Assembly: GCA_000442125.1 (NCBI GenBank)
Contig: KE546981.1
Location: forward strand, 186,001 to 250,000
From: Opeltia flavorubescens
Lineage: Eukaryota > Ascomycota > Lecanoromycetes > Teloschistales > Teloschistaceae
DNA length: 64,000 bases
Reading direction: 5' to 3'
Part shown: piece after piece, positions 52,485 to 63,594 of the stretch
How the letters are laid out: each line of letters begins with the position of its first letter
Numbering within the stretch: the stretch's first letter is position 1
The notes under the pieces: model-generated
Databases searched by the model: none
Seen by the model: the letters and a program-made list of their open reading frames with translations, nothing else
What the model was told of the DNA's origin: nothing
Position numbers and translations under genes: made by a program

Positions 52485-52741
52485 GGACGTCTTTTGAGGA
52501 GGAGTTGCGGAAAGAGTCATCATTGTTCATTTGGGCTGTAACGATCACCCACAGTCATTGCTCCGACATGATGTCGACGAAGGCTGGAAACGTATCTGAC
52601 AATTGCGGAATGACGACCCTCAAGCGAAAACTCGATGTTTCACAAACTTGAAACTATCGACATTTTGGAATGACTCTACTCCGCCCGATCAACGACAATC
52701 AAGCAATGACTCAGGTTATAAATTCTCAACACCTATACGGC

Positions 52742-52748
52742 TATAAAA
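52742..52748 (+). promoter_or_regulatory. TATA box candidate
   Basis: TATAAAA, 125 nt upstream of the ATG of the 52873-53330 gene. Confidence 0.5.
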
Positions 52749-52872
52749 AGCGCAACAACTCTTTCCTCATCCTACGATAGCCATCATCAACCTTTTCGGA
52801 TTCTTACCTGAACCTCAAAGCGAATTCTCTACAACCACTCTTCAACCGAATATTAACAGACGAGCTCCAAGG

Positions 52873-53330
52873 ATGCCAACCAAGCTGTCCAAGCTTCTCC
52901 ATCACCATTCTCAGAAGACCAAGGATGATGCCAGGCGGGAAGCCATACAAGAAGTCTATAACGAAAACGGAGGACCAAAGTTCCGCCATGTGGCCGCGGA
53001 GTATCAGTATTATGAGGTAATTTACTCCCTTCGATGAAGCGAAAGCTTCTTAGCTGGCGGCGGGGATCATCATTGAGGGGATCTTTGCTGANCACGAACC
53101 AAAATGTGTCATAGTCTCTTAAGGAGGAGGGCGTCACTAGAGTAGACCCCCACGCAAATGGATACACCCTGTACTGGGAGGGGTCCGATGGAAAAGTGAC
53201 GAAAACGCGAGAGGTGTCGCCGTCGGAGAAGGAGGCTATAGTTCACATTCTTATGGGAAGAGCGGAGCGTGAAGAACCTCAGAAGATTCAGGCGAAAATT
53301 CAGGAGAAGCTGAGTGGTAAGAAGAAGTAA
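52873..53330 (+). CDS. Small unknown protein, divergent pair member 2, 119 aa
   Basis: Exons 52873-53016 and 53115-53330 (intron GTAATT..TAG, phase 0; contains one N). Exon 1 reads MPTKLSKLLHHHSQKTKDDA and continues to GGPKFRHVAAEYQYYE. Exon 2 begins SLKEEGVTRVDPHANGY, then TLYWEGSDGKV, and ends in a charged helix with HILMGRAEREEPQ and SGKKK. Conserved with its partner: the MPxKL head, LLH, the REAxQEIYxxxGGP block, AExxYxE at the splice, the central G-Y-x-L-x-W, ILMxxAE and the basic end. The equal architecture and shared intron show local inverted duplication. Function unknown. Confidence 0.7.
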
Positions 53331-56111
53331 GATGGAGAGAATGCTGTTGGTTGTTTGGAGGGACCATTTTTCCCATGCTTGACCAGGATATCTTCCAAGC
53401 GAGTACTCTTCGAACCGCCGTAGTGAGGCGTTAATAACCGTCCCTAAGTGCCAACAGGTCTCACACCCAAGTACCCTTTAAGGCTCATCTGTACCTGCTT
53501 AGCAACAGTTGATAGGTCAAATAATCCTTGAATGATGATTTTTATATAATGTCTCGACAATGTCTCAGGTTCTGAAACATGAGGCATCACGTCCTTCACT
53601 TGCCGTATGATTCTAATAGCCCAAATCAAGAAATCTGGGTTCAAAACTCGTGACGTATTTCTCGCCCAAATACTTAGCAACCCCTTAGTCCATCCAGACC
53701 TGAAAGCTAGATTTGGCGTGACTGATAGCATTGTTTATAGCCCACGACGAGACAGGAGTGGTGCTGGAAGCCAGGTGTCCTCGTAATGCGTGCAAGAAAG
53801 AGCCGTTGTGACATTGCTATTCAGGGCGGCGTCTAACGAGTCGACGGTATATTCAATTGTGCGTACATCGCTCGTAGAAACACATTTCATGAGTGCACTT
53901 GTGTTGTAGGCAAGCGTTGTGCACACGCAACCTCTGGACGAATTTCGTGACTTGAGGTCGCCTCTCGAGGACTGCAATGTGACTCGCAACGTATCACGTT
54001 TACTTCAACGATGTCTCATGAATTAATATGTAGATTCATGGCTACACGAGGTTGCACTAAAGAATTGTCCAGAAGAAACATCAAGATTTCACATCCAAAA
54101 TTCTCATTTGCTTGGCAGCGGCGGCGGCATCGACGTTGAAGCTTAAACAGACCTGTCATCTACGATCCCAACCTAAACACTCCTTCAAGATCAAGCAGAA
54201 AGAATNGCCATAGCTATTTGTATGGATTGTACGTCGTATGTAAAGAACTCCAGCAGGATAAGCAATTGAAAATCAGGGTCAATAAGTAGTGATATATGAT
54301 ATGAATGAAATATCTGCAAATCTAGCTGAAGAGAGTGTATATAGGTGGGTTCCAAAAGAATGCNCATCGAGAGATTATCTGATGTAGCATGCCAGTATTC
54401 CTATCACGTGCCTGTCCAAGCAACATCAGGTCATCGCCATGACAGTGGGGGCACAGCAAATTCTTGCGGCGTTGATGTGTAAGGCTTTCGAGCCCTGCCT
54501 CACCGTTTCAAAATGAAACTCCTGTCAACAGCTCCACGTAAGCATGGGGGCATAATGAGGAAGAGTGGAAATCTGTTCTCAAAACGTCATGGAGAGCGTT
54601 CTCTACTCGTTCGCCTTTGTAGGTGGATGATGACTGGAAGAACATCTCGACGTTGTTTAGAAGGCGTCATACTTTCCCGCGGTATCTTGAAAGGCTTCAG
54701 AGCTTTGCTATGTAAACCGAAAGCTTTTACTACTGTGTCGCGAAGTCAAGGAGAATATTATGAATTTGGAAGCATTTGAAGATGATTTTGGATGTGAAAT
54801 TTCTATCAATTTCTGAGTAGCAGGAAGGATCGAGGTTGCATTGGAGCGTGATGAGTCTCGCATTAGCATTCACAATCATCAAGACAAAGACGAACGAACT
54901 ACAATAGCGTTAAAGTGGTTAGGAATAAAATCAGATGTAGAACTTTGGTCATACCTTGAGTTGCAGAATGAGATTTGGGAGGCGGTAAATATTGAGCTCA
55001 AGAGTAGAAACCATACTTTAGCGAAAAAATTTAGGTGAGGGTAAGAATATAAGTGGAATGGGATGGTCGTATACATGGTGAGTGGGGAACGATTGGATAA
55101 AGCGTTTGAGAACTCGAGAGGGTACAGTATAGATGGTCCATAGAGACCTATCAACTTGGAACTCATCCTGACAGACTCGCGATTAAAGACTATCTGACAG
55201 ATTCCATCCTTCTAGCCAAAGGTACCGTCTTGAATTCATGGTGCATTCTAAGCTTTTCATCTTCGTTCCTTTCCTTCTGCACAGCGAGGGCATAACAGCG
55301 GCTGTGGACAGTCCAGTTCAATAGCCGATGAAACTGCAGCCGGTATACGCATCATCGTTGATGAACACGACGGCTAGGGTTTTTGGGAACCCCATCCGCC
55401 TCTTGACTGTCACTGTCACGTCATAAATTGTCTAGATACGAGTACACAGCTTCCCTCTGCTCCCCCGATATGAAACCGGGTAAGGAGATTCGACTAGGTA
55501 CTGGTTCAATACCGGCAACAAGAAACGTAATAGATTCCACTGCCTCCTCTATGATATCATTGCTGGTCTACTATGTTTTGATAATAGCGTCAAAGACACT
55601 TTCCGATAACGTATTATTGGGTGTTGCAGACTGTATATTCGTCGATATTCTGTCTGACTTTTCTCATGGAGATAGCTCGTAGTCCGTTTATTGGCTGCTT
55701 GTCAAAGCTAGTCTTAATTAGATCGATTAACTTAGTGTGCTGGTCAAAGTAGGGGTACCCAAGCTACATGTTGTGTCGCTCTAACTGTTTACGAACGTTG
55801 CCAACATTGGCCATCAAAGACCTTGAACCGATTGCTCCTTCGCTAGGGTTTGCGAATTCCGACGCCGGTGTTCGTACAGCAAAAAAATTTCCCATTAGAC
55901 AGGAACTACGAAAATCCATGTACGCATGTCTACCATTCGAAAGATCATGATGAAAATCAAAAGTGGAATTAGAAGTATATAGATATTTGGAGTTTAGGGT
56001 GAGGGTGATGAGAGCCGATGCTAAAACCAGCAGAATAGGACACAGCCTAGAGGAACGAAGTTGAAAGAGACCGAAAATGAAGCATAAAAGTTGAGAAAAG
56101 ATTATTGAAGC
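53331..56111. other. gene-poor stretch, no intact gene seen
   Basis: 2.8 kb with two N positions. The minus strand carries two abutting open pieces at 53444-53731 and 53735-53989 (for example FLIWAIRIIRQVKDVM), which could be one interrupted gene. The plus strand has short pieces near 54513-54779 and 54841-55038. None has a family I can name. Decayed host genes are likely. Confidence 0.4.
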
Positions 56112-56740
56112 CTAACTTGCAGCATCAAACTCCGCTTCAGCTTCCTTGCGCAGCTGTTGAAGGTTCGACTCCTTTTGTACCCGAGATTGAAAATTGATTA
56201 TGTAAAGAGTTCTAGACCTTTTCGAGATTCTTGACAAACCTTGACGGAGTTAGTCCGCTAAGGTTTTCCCTTCTCGTTGATAGTACTTCGTTACTCAGCC
56301 AGGTACACCAGTCGTTCAATGCGACGCCCATTGGGTCCTGGATATTGAGCCTGTCCTTGAAGTATCGTATCAGGTATGGGCATGCCTCCGCTAGCTTGTA
56401 GAGTTCGGTTTCGTCGATGGCGCGTCTATCCTCGTTCCTCTATCTTTTTCACGAACGGTGTCCAGACCTTTAAGCCTTCGTTAATCTCGGGGAACGCATT
56501 GAACTCTTCTCTCCATCGTGCGAACTGGCAAGATCGGTATACAATGGGGTCTCGCCTATTGCAGCCCCGGATTAGGCAACAGTATACCATGTTTCGGCAC
56601 ATGATTGGAAAGAAAGGGCGGTTTCTGTAGATGTACTGAAGGACAGTCGTTGCCGAGCCTCACGTCCAGGTGCGGATAGATACGCATGGAATTATACCGA
56701 GAAGACATCGATGTTGGACCGCATGTCGTTGAAAAGAATG
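56112..56740 (-). pseudogene. Unknown gene with a frame break, minus strand
   Basis: The minus strand reads protein-like sequence in two adjoining frames. The first segment is YIYRNRPFFPIMCRNMVYCC to EGLKVWTPFVKKIEER. A one-base frame change at about 56425-56435 leads to RRAIDETELYKLAEACPYLI and then LNDWCTWLSNEVLST. A clean 46-nt intron (56172-56217, GTCTAG..AAG) joins LEK to ESNLQQLRKEAEAEFDAAS and a stop at 56112. An upstream exon MRSNIDVFS (splice at about 56690) is plausible. The style resembles fungal F-box-type or repeat-free lineage-specific proteins, but I cannot name it. The break may be real decay or a draft error. Confidence 0.5.
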
Positions 56741-57479
56741 TCATCAGCTCATCTCGCTGGCTTCAAAGAATTCATATGCAGCAGCACAGAATACGATCTT
56801 AAGTCTCCAATGGCTTAACGCTAGTAAGACGATATGCATTCTTCGGAGGTTGAAAAGACAGTGAGGAAACAAAGAAAGATATACTTAGTTTCGAGAAATG
56901 AGACGTTTGACTATATATACTAATCGGTGAAAAGCTGTCAATGACTAATATGGATAGAATATACGAAAAGATGTCCATTGAATAAGACTGCGACTGCAAG
57001 GAAAATACTAGAGCATGAGATCACTAGTATACAAAAACAGATATGGCTGAAATGAAGTAATATATATTATATATGACAATAGCGAATGCTGACGCAGGAT
57101 ACGACGAAGGTAGGAGAAGTGACCTCGATGAAGACGGAATTAGGGAATCATAATTTGAGACAATGAAGAAAAAGTATATTTGAAAACGAAAACTGGAGAA
57201 GTAAGAGATCTCAATTAAAGTAAGAAGCAGGCACCATAGCCCAGTGGCAGAACCAACTACATAGAACGATCAAGAGGGTATATCGCGCATGATGAGCCCT
57301 TCCTCGAATTCCATACCATAATCTGCAAGCCCACAAGACTAGATGAAGTAAGTACAGACCACTTAAAGAATACTATAAGGTTGAAGCTCGAATCACCCCA
57401 TGAAAGCTCCCTGATTACATTAATCGGAAAGAGAAGAAAGGTATCACCGATCGTCATCGAAATCATGGCCTGTTCTCTC
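56741..57479. other. AT-rich intergenic region
   Basis: About 740 nt, visibly AT-rich (for example TATATATTATATATG near 57060). No gene seen. Confidence 0.45.
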
Positions 57480-58846
57480 CTAATTCATCTCAGCATCTTC
57501 GTCCTCAATCTCAATAGGGTCGACATCATCTTCGTAGAGCCCTTCAGTATCATCCCTTCTTTGACGCTCTTCATAACCTCCGGCATGCTCTTGATGGTCT
57601 TCGTCGTCATCATCACCCCCTTCATCATCATGAGAAGACGCAGAAGACACCTCCTCCTCCTCATCATCATCGTCATCATCCTCATCAATCACAGGCGTAG
57701 CAATTTCAACCCGTCCCTTGATGAATTGCTAAAAAAAAGCCACCCGTCAGCACCACCCATCTCCCTAAGTTCATGTAGAGAGAGTAGACTCACCTCATCC
57801 CTCAGATGCACACTCTTCCTTAACGGCAACTCATGCGCCTCAACCCCAACCCAACTCTCCACATCCCGCCAATCAATATCCTTCTCCCTCCAAAAAATCG
57901 CATCCTCGGGAATCTCCAGCATCATCCACCCACCACCCTCTTCCTTCGGCAGCATTCCTACCTTCGCCTTCCGTTCCTCCCTTGCCAAAACCTTTAAACC
58001 TCTCGCCTTTTCCCGATCCAGAACACCAAGAAGCATCATCTCCCTTACCATGCGGATGCGTGCTTTGGCCAATTCTTTGGAATTTGGGCGGAGGNGAAGA
58101 GTGTTGTAGTAATCGAGGAGCTGCAGCGACGCCCATGACATCTTGTGCTGTGGCCATTTCAACGAGGACTTGAAATGCGCAAGGAGGTGGGTGAAGTCGT
58201 CACGTGAAGGGGTAGGATTGGGACCCCAGTTGTCGGTGTTGAAGCAGTGTACGGCCCAGGCGTGGCCGGCGCGGCGAGTGGTGCCTTGGTCTTCGCGGAT
58301 GTACTTCTCCCAGTTGGTGACGAGGGATCGTGCTCGAGCTGTGGATGAGGTTAGTACATGAGATCAGTAGACAAAGTGTTATCAACGGAAACAATACTGT
58401 CACAGGCCGCAGGGTCAAAAGGCAGGTCGAAACGAATCTGCATGAATCGAGGTGACGTGATGAGGTGGTAACATACCTTGTGGATCGTTTCTTATTTGCT
58501 CACGCCTCTCTCGGCGGTAGGAGCCCTGCAGCTTGCGCTTCCGAATTGCGACAAGCCTTTTCATTTGAGTTTTAACCTTCCGTGTTGCCTGCTTTGCTTG
58601 AGCTTTGGCCAGCCACAGCTCACGACGGCACTGTTGGTGCCGAAACTCCGCAGGCGCTGCTCGGGGAACAATGGTATTTGGGCTAGGCATTGCCACATGA
58701 CGACGCTGTTGGTTTCGTCGTTGTCGCAGGGGTTTCGGTCGTGAAAGGGGGCCACGTCTCACGCGATTTCTTGGAATCCGTTGAGCTTTGGTAAAGTGGG
58801 TATAATGAGCTGGCAAGGCATCACTCACAGGGTTTAAAGTCTCCAT
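57480..58846 (-). CDS. Hypothetical basic protein with acidic C-terminal tail, 387 aa
   Basis: Minus-strand exons 58477-58846, 57794-58338 and 57480-57728 (introns GTATGT..CAG and GTGAGT..TAG). The N-terminus is strongly basic (RVRRGPLSRPKPLRQRRNQQ; later ATRKVKTQMKRLVAIRKRKL). The middle is more conserved-looking (RSLVTNWEKYIREDQGTTRR, GHAWAVHCFNTDNWGP, KWPQHKMSWASLQLLDYYNT). It includes WMMLEIPEDAIFWREKDIDW and a VHLRDE splice junction. Exon 3 is almost purely acidic (VIDEDDDDDDEEEEVSSASS). The acidic tail and basic head suggest a nuclear or nucleolar protein, but no domain is recognised. One N lies near 58094. Confidence 0.7.
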
Positions 58847-59240
58847 CGTGTAGTGAAAAGGGTACTTCTTCGATATCAAAAGATGGTGGTTAACGGGAGA
58901 AGTAAAATTCAGCAATGGAATCGAGCACAGTGAGGTGGTAGAAAAGAAATGTCATTTCAGTGAGAAACACGATTTGAATGTTGATATAAATGAACGTCTC
59001 CCAAGACAAACAAAGCCAGTAAAACTTTGTGTCGACAGGAAAATCGAAATGAAGCCCTATTACCCAGGACAGTAAGAAATTGTATAATGGCAGAGCTGCC
59101 GAATCCGGAAGAATCGTGTTTATCAAAATTATTGCCGAGAGTTTTGCTGCATACGCAAAGTGAACAATGCCCCTCGTGTAGGAGCGCGTGCTAGATTCCA
59201 CCTTCACAATAATGCACGGACACCTCGCAAACGTTGCTGC
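58847..59240. other. intergenic, no gene seen
   Basis: 394 nt between two minus-strand genes; presumably the promoter of the preceding hypothetical gene. Confidence 0.4.
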
Positions 59241-60447
59241 TCAAAGTTTCGATCTGTTGGCTTTGACAATACCTCCTTGAACGATTTCAAAGTCTTTCTC
59301 GAATTTCCAGCCAAACCACTGATCAAGTGTCAGAACACCGCCATCCCCGGGTGACAAACCTGAGCTAGCCCAAGCCTCTTGTTTAGGGACGGCAAGACCG
59401 GGTGAGCTCCGTAAGTACATCGGAAGCTGCTGTTGATACTCTACTTCTTCAAGTTCTTGCTGATCCAGCACAGGGGTACAACAAGCATCCGTGCCATCAA
59501 AGATGCCTTCCCATGCCGTTCGCGTTCTCTCCCTGAATCGGCGCCTGAAAAGCTCTCGTATGGCTGGCCAATTGGCTCGGTCGCCTCTTCGCTTCAACAG
59601 ATCATCTGCCGGGAGATCCAGACCTTCCACAAGTCGGCGGAAGAATTGAGGCTCCAAAGCACCCACTGCCATGTACCCGCCATCTTTACATTCATACACA
59701 TCATACCAGGGACATCCTCCATCAAGGAAATTCTGCCCTCTAGGTTGGTCCCAGAGAGCTGTTTTTCTAGCGTACCTTTGGAACGATCCGAGGTAACTTA
59801 TACCGTCAACCATATTGTTTTCCACGACTTGACCTTTGCCGGTCTTCGTCCTTTCGAGCAATGCTAAGAGGATACCACATGCGCACATCAGACCTCCACC
59901 AGCAAAGTCAGCAAAAAGATTCGCTGGAGCATATGGTGGCTTTTCTGCGCGCCCCAGTTGGCTCAAGATACCAGAGACTGCAAGGTAATTGATGTCATGG
60001 CCCGCCATAGCTGCATACGGACCATCTCGGCGGAAGCCCGTCAACCGAGCGATGATCAAACGTGGATTCCTTTCAAGCAGTGTGTCCGGTGAAAGAGATA
60101 GAGACTCAAGTACACCAGGGCGGAAGGGATCAAGAAGGACATCAACATCACCTAGGATGGATTGAACAAGGGCAAGGCCACCGGATGACTTAAGATCAAC
60201 TGCGATGGAGGTCTTCCGGCGTGTTAGTAGGTCTGCCGTGGATGGAGGTGGCTTTTGGCTGTGAGCCTGGAGATGTGGACGATCAATTCGGAGGATTGAA
60301 GCGCCATAATCGGCAAGAAGGAGTGAGGCAAATGGAGCTGCCAGGGTTTTCAATGCTACAATCTTTCATCGGCCAAAAGTTTGTCATCCTACCTGGAGCC
60401 AGCCCAGCTAGTTCAACGACTCGGAGGCCTTCTAGCGGAGGTTTCAT
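59241..60447 (-). CDS. Alpha-methylacyl-CoA racemase, family III CoA-transferase
   Basis: Minus-strand exons 60393-60447 and 59241-60337 (intron GTAGGA..CAG) give 383 residues. The short first exon MKPPLEGLRVVELAGLAP joins to APFASLLLADYGASILRIDR, the standard N-terminus of the CaiB/BaiF family. RRKTSIAVDLKSSGGLALVQ and DVLLDPFRPGVLESL are CoA-binding blocks. The catalytic pair expected of AMACR-type racemases is present: His in GHDINYLAVSG (about 132) and Asp in FADFAGGGLMCACGI (about 162). GKGQVVENNMVDGISYL follows. AMACR interconverts 2R/2S methylacyl-CoA esters for peroxisomal or mitochondrial beta-oxidation. The last residues are NRSKL; C-terminal SKL is the peroxisomal targeting signal PTS1, so peroxisomal location is likely. 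Confidence 0.92.
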
Positions 60448-61645
60448 TAGTTTGGATTCGTGCTTTGAGGGGAATGCAAGGAAGTGGAAAGTGTAGATAC
60501 AGAGACGTCAAAGCGGATAAGGCTAGTAGCTCGCTCAAAGCTTAATTTCACTCCTGCATCAGTGACGAGACATTGCAAGGAGACAAGTTGTTCCTGTCAT
60601 TTACAGATATTGCTGAGTATACTCTCCTTTGTTTCATGCCTGGATACTTGTGCTTTACGCGCCTCCTGCTACAGTCTACAAGCGGTCTTCCCATTCTTTT
60701 CAATGCTTTCAACAGCTTTTCTCGGGTTCTTGGTATCACTACACCTCCTAACGATGTCGTCATTTTCAGTGTTCTTAAAATTTCATCTAGACTACCACAG
60801 AGCTTAAAGCGTGCTTCATGAAATCAGTGATTTTTTAAAAAATGCAGTCGATACCTTTGTTACCATTGGTTGTTTCATTTTTCCGTAATTACCCAAAGAA
60901 GATTAGTTGGTGTCGCTTGATAACAACTTGCTCTATACCGCGACGTGCCCTTATCAACTATTCGCTCGCCCTTCTCCTTATTCCCATGGATGTATAGCAT
61001 CAACAGGACTCCATCATGACCTGTCCAGACTTGGGGAAAGCACAGGTGAAATCTTCATGTCCAAGTAGTAGATCAAAATGACTCGGAAGATGACGAAAGT
61101 CTCATCAATGGCACCACAAGCGCTTCGGATCTCGATGCCGTTGTATCACATGTCAAGGGCATCAAATCTTCCCTGTCATGGTTGCTTCCATGGTAGTTTT
61201 CTTTTCCTCATTGTCATGTCAAATCTCCGTCGTAGCCGTTGCCAATGAGATGTACAGTCATCAGCAATGGTCGAAGCATGAGGGTGCATGCTTTTTTTGA
61301 CTTCAGCTTGTCCCACGGTTGTCCTGCTCCGTCCTATCAAAATTTTCATTGAATGGCTCTCACGTGCGTTGTCAAAGTTCACGATATATGTCCCAAAACG
61401 GCAAAGCTCGTTGAAAATTCGTTTTTCACTGGCAGTCGGACAGCGTATCCAAGGATTTCAAACTCGTTGCTTGAGCGGATTGAAAAGCCTGCGAGAGTTA
61501 TCGATTGTAGGTGTCGTCTCGTCAAGTATATAATGAACAGGTCTCTCTCTATTTCCTTGCTCATATCAATCATTCCCACTTGTCCATCACATCCATTGCT
61601 TCGTGACATCCAATCATAAATACTTGCAATTACCATTCAATCACA
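60448..61645. other. divergent intergenic region
   Basis: 1.2 kb between the racemase gene (-) and the next plus-strand gene. A TATA-like box lies at 61527-61533. No supported gene. Confidence 0.45.
61527..61533 (+). promoter_or_regulatory. TATA box candidate
   Basis: TATATAA, 113 nt upstream of the ATG at 61646. Confidence 0.4.
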
Positions 61646-62308
61646 ATGACTCCCCCCGGCTACTACCCTGCCATTGAAACCGCTACCTCGACTCTGCCAG
61701 CAGTAGAAACCGCCGACAAGGGCTATCAAGGAGACGACGCCTTGTGGAAGCTTCTGTGTGCCGAGCTCGGTTACTCCGAGGAGGAATGCCCTACGCCCTC
61801 GTCGCCCGTCCCCCAGCAAGCAGCGGCACCAGCAACCACTGCCGCTGTCCCCTCCCCTCCAAAACAACGACCAGTCAAGCGCAGGCGAGAGCAAAAGGCA
61901 CTCGCCCGCGGGGGCCATGCCCCATCCGCCCCTAAAGGGCGCCCGGGTCGAAAGCCCGGCACCCAATGGAGCGACCCCTGCACCAACAAGGAGTGGTGGA
62001 TCTCCCAGCGCCGCACGCAGATGGAGATCCGGCTGAAGAAGGAGATTGACGCAGGGGAAAGGGTGATTGAAGATCCGTGGCGGGATGAGTTCTCGGGGTG
62101 TTTCCAGCCAATGCCTAGGGTAGAGGGTTGGGATTACTCGGGGACGGGCCATTTTGAGATGGGGAAGGCATTGGAGGAGCTTTGGGAAAAGGCGAAGTCG
62201 GAGACGGTTTGGGGGGAAGTGCGCATGCGGTGGACACATGAGAAGGATGAGTGGGGAACTGCGGCTGGATTGGACAGATGGTCGTTTCGATTTGAATTTG
62301 GGTACTAA
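61646..62308 (+). CDS. Hypothetical protein with AT-hook-like motif, 220 aa
   Basis: Single exon, ATG in good context (CACAATGAC). The N-terminal half is Pro/Ala/Thr-rich with a short charged helix (DDALWKLLCAELGYSEEECP). A basic patch (KQRPVKRRREQK) and PKGRPGRKPGTQWSDP follow; RPGRKPG resembles an AT-hook core (RGRKP/RPGR-type), which would suggest minor-groove DNA binding, though it is a single imperfect copy. The C-terminal half is Trp/Glu-rich (NKEWWISQRRTQMEIRLKKE, then DPWRDEFSGCFQPMP) and looks folded. No family is recognised. GC-biased coding sequence without stops over 660 nt supports a real gene. Confidence 0.6.
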   Translation: MTPPGYYPAIETATSTLPAVETADKGYQGDDALWKLLCAELGYSEEECPTPSSPVPQQAAAPATTAAVPSPPKQRPVKRRREQKALARGGHAPSAPKGRPGRKPGTQWSDPCTNKEWWISQRRTQMEIRLKKEIDAGERVIEDPWRDEFSGCFQPMPRVEGWDYSGTGHFEMGKALEELWEKAKSETVWGEVRMRWTHEKDEWGTAAGLDRWSFRFEFGY

Positions 62309-62592
62309 ATTGAATTTTGAGGAGTTTTGGTATTGGCGTTTTGGAGTTGCGGAGTTGGGAGTTTGTTGGCATTCACCTTTGTATTTTAGAAAACACAAAA
62401 ACACAAAAAAAAAGTACGATAGCAATGAATTCATTGTTATCGTCAACATCGGTCCAATACGCTGCTTGAATTCTGTGAATTGCATGCCTTGCATTGCGTG
62501 CTAGAGCTACATTATGCTGATACACTATTTGTGGCTGCACATTGATCGTCATATCGTAAGCGAGTGGAAGCAACTTTTCCAAAAGATATCAT

Positions 62593-63594
62593 CTAAGCAC
62601 CATTGGGGAGCTTTGGCACCGACGGGGCCGCTCGATCATCCTCATCGTCAAGCTCGTCGAGTTCTTCTGGATGACTAGTCGAATAGATGTTAGCATGCTT
62701 CCGTCTTCAAATCTCCGCGGCTGAACCTACCCTAATAAGTCCTTCACATCCTTCATTTCATAGTGCTGTTTCCTCCTCTGCTCAAACCTCCTATGCTTCT
62801 CTCTCTCTTCTGCGCTCAATCCCACATTCTCCCCATCATGACCTCCATCGCTCGGATCCACAACTACCTGCTTCTCTCCCTTCACACTACTACTCCTGGA
62901 TAAGTTATCCCCACTGCTTCCACCATCAATCCCAAATGGTTCCTCCGGTTCTCCCAACTCAAGGCCAGGGATATCTCCCTCCCTCATCGATACGTCTTTG
63001 TTCCTCTCAGCCTTGACTTTATCTAGCTCGTCCACCTTCAACTCCTCGGCGTCCAGCATCCGCATCTCCTCCTCTTCCTCTTGGGAAGGTTCGTATCGCC
63101 TAGCATAGGGAGTCTTCGGCTCATCGATCTTCATAGTCGCGGACTTCTCTTGCTCGGCAAGGTAGAGGTTGGCTTCGTCCCATTTCAAACGACCTTCGGG
63201 ATTGAATTCGGATCCGAGGCCGGCGTTAGACGATTGGCGACGTGACACGGAAGCACGAGGGTTGGAGCTGTTCCGGCGGTGGCCGGCATTTTGCAGAGTG
63301 TTCTGGAGGACAATTTCCGACTCTGAAAGGGGTTGTCCAGCTGACGGATCTGTAGGGGCAGACTGTGAGGTATAGAGCGGGTTATTGCTGGGAATGGTGG
63401 GCAGAGGGTTGGAAGGAGCCGATGCTGGAAGTGGTGGAGAGTTGCGATACGAGTTTTTCAGGATACCTGGTGGACTCATCGTCAGCAGATAAGTTTTATT
63501 GATCTATCTATGTGGACTCGGGACAAAGACTACCTTTCGGACGTTGGGGGACATCAGAGTGGGCGTGGGGTCGAGAGGTTGATGGGTCTGACAT
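62593..63594 (-). CDS. Protein phosphatase inhibitor 2 family (GLC8-like)
   Basis: Regulator of type-1 protein phosphatase. Minus-strand exons 63534-63594, 62731-63466 and 62593-62674 (introns GTAGTC..CAG and GTAGGT..TAG) give 292 residues. The PP1-binding head is RPKGILKNSYRNSP, the inhibitor-2 K-G-I-L-K-N motif, formed across the first splice. The second block is LKWDEANLYLAEQEK, then MKIDEPKTPYARRYEP, where the Thr of P-x-T-P-Y is the usual phosphorylation site. The third block is EEREKHRRFEQRRKQHYEMK. The last exon adds HPEELDELDDEDDRAAPSVP. All three inhibitor-2 motifs are present and ordered. Long Ser/Asn-rich spacers are typical of fungal GLC8 homologues. Confidence 0.93.

Larger units (their letters stand above)
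52300..52872. other. shared divergent promoter of the paralog pair
   Basis: 573 nt between two head-to-head paralogs, with a TATA box for each side. A bidirectional or duplicated promoter is likely. No gene in it. Confidence 0.5.

Noticed and set aside
57050-57080. TATATA-rich run as a possible replication origin or transposon end
   Set aside because: No terminal repeats, target duplication or origin-type motif array could be seen.
61637-62494. 285-codon minus-strand frame over 61.6-62.5 kb
   Set aside because: Overlaps the plus-strand gene at 61646-62308, has low-complexity shadow composition and no promoter signal; the plus frame has better start context.
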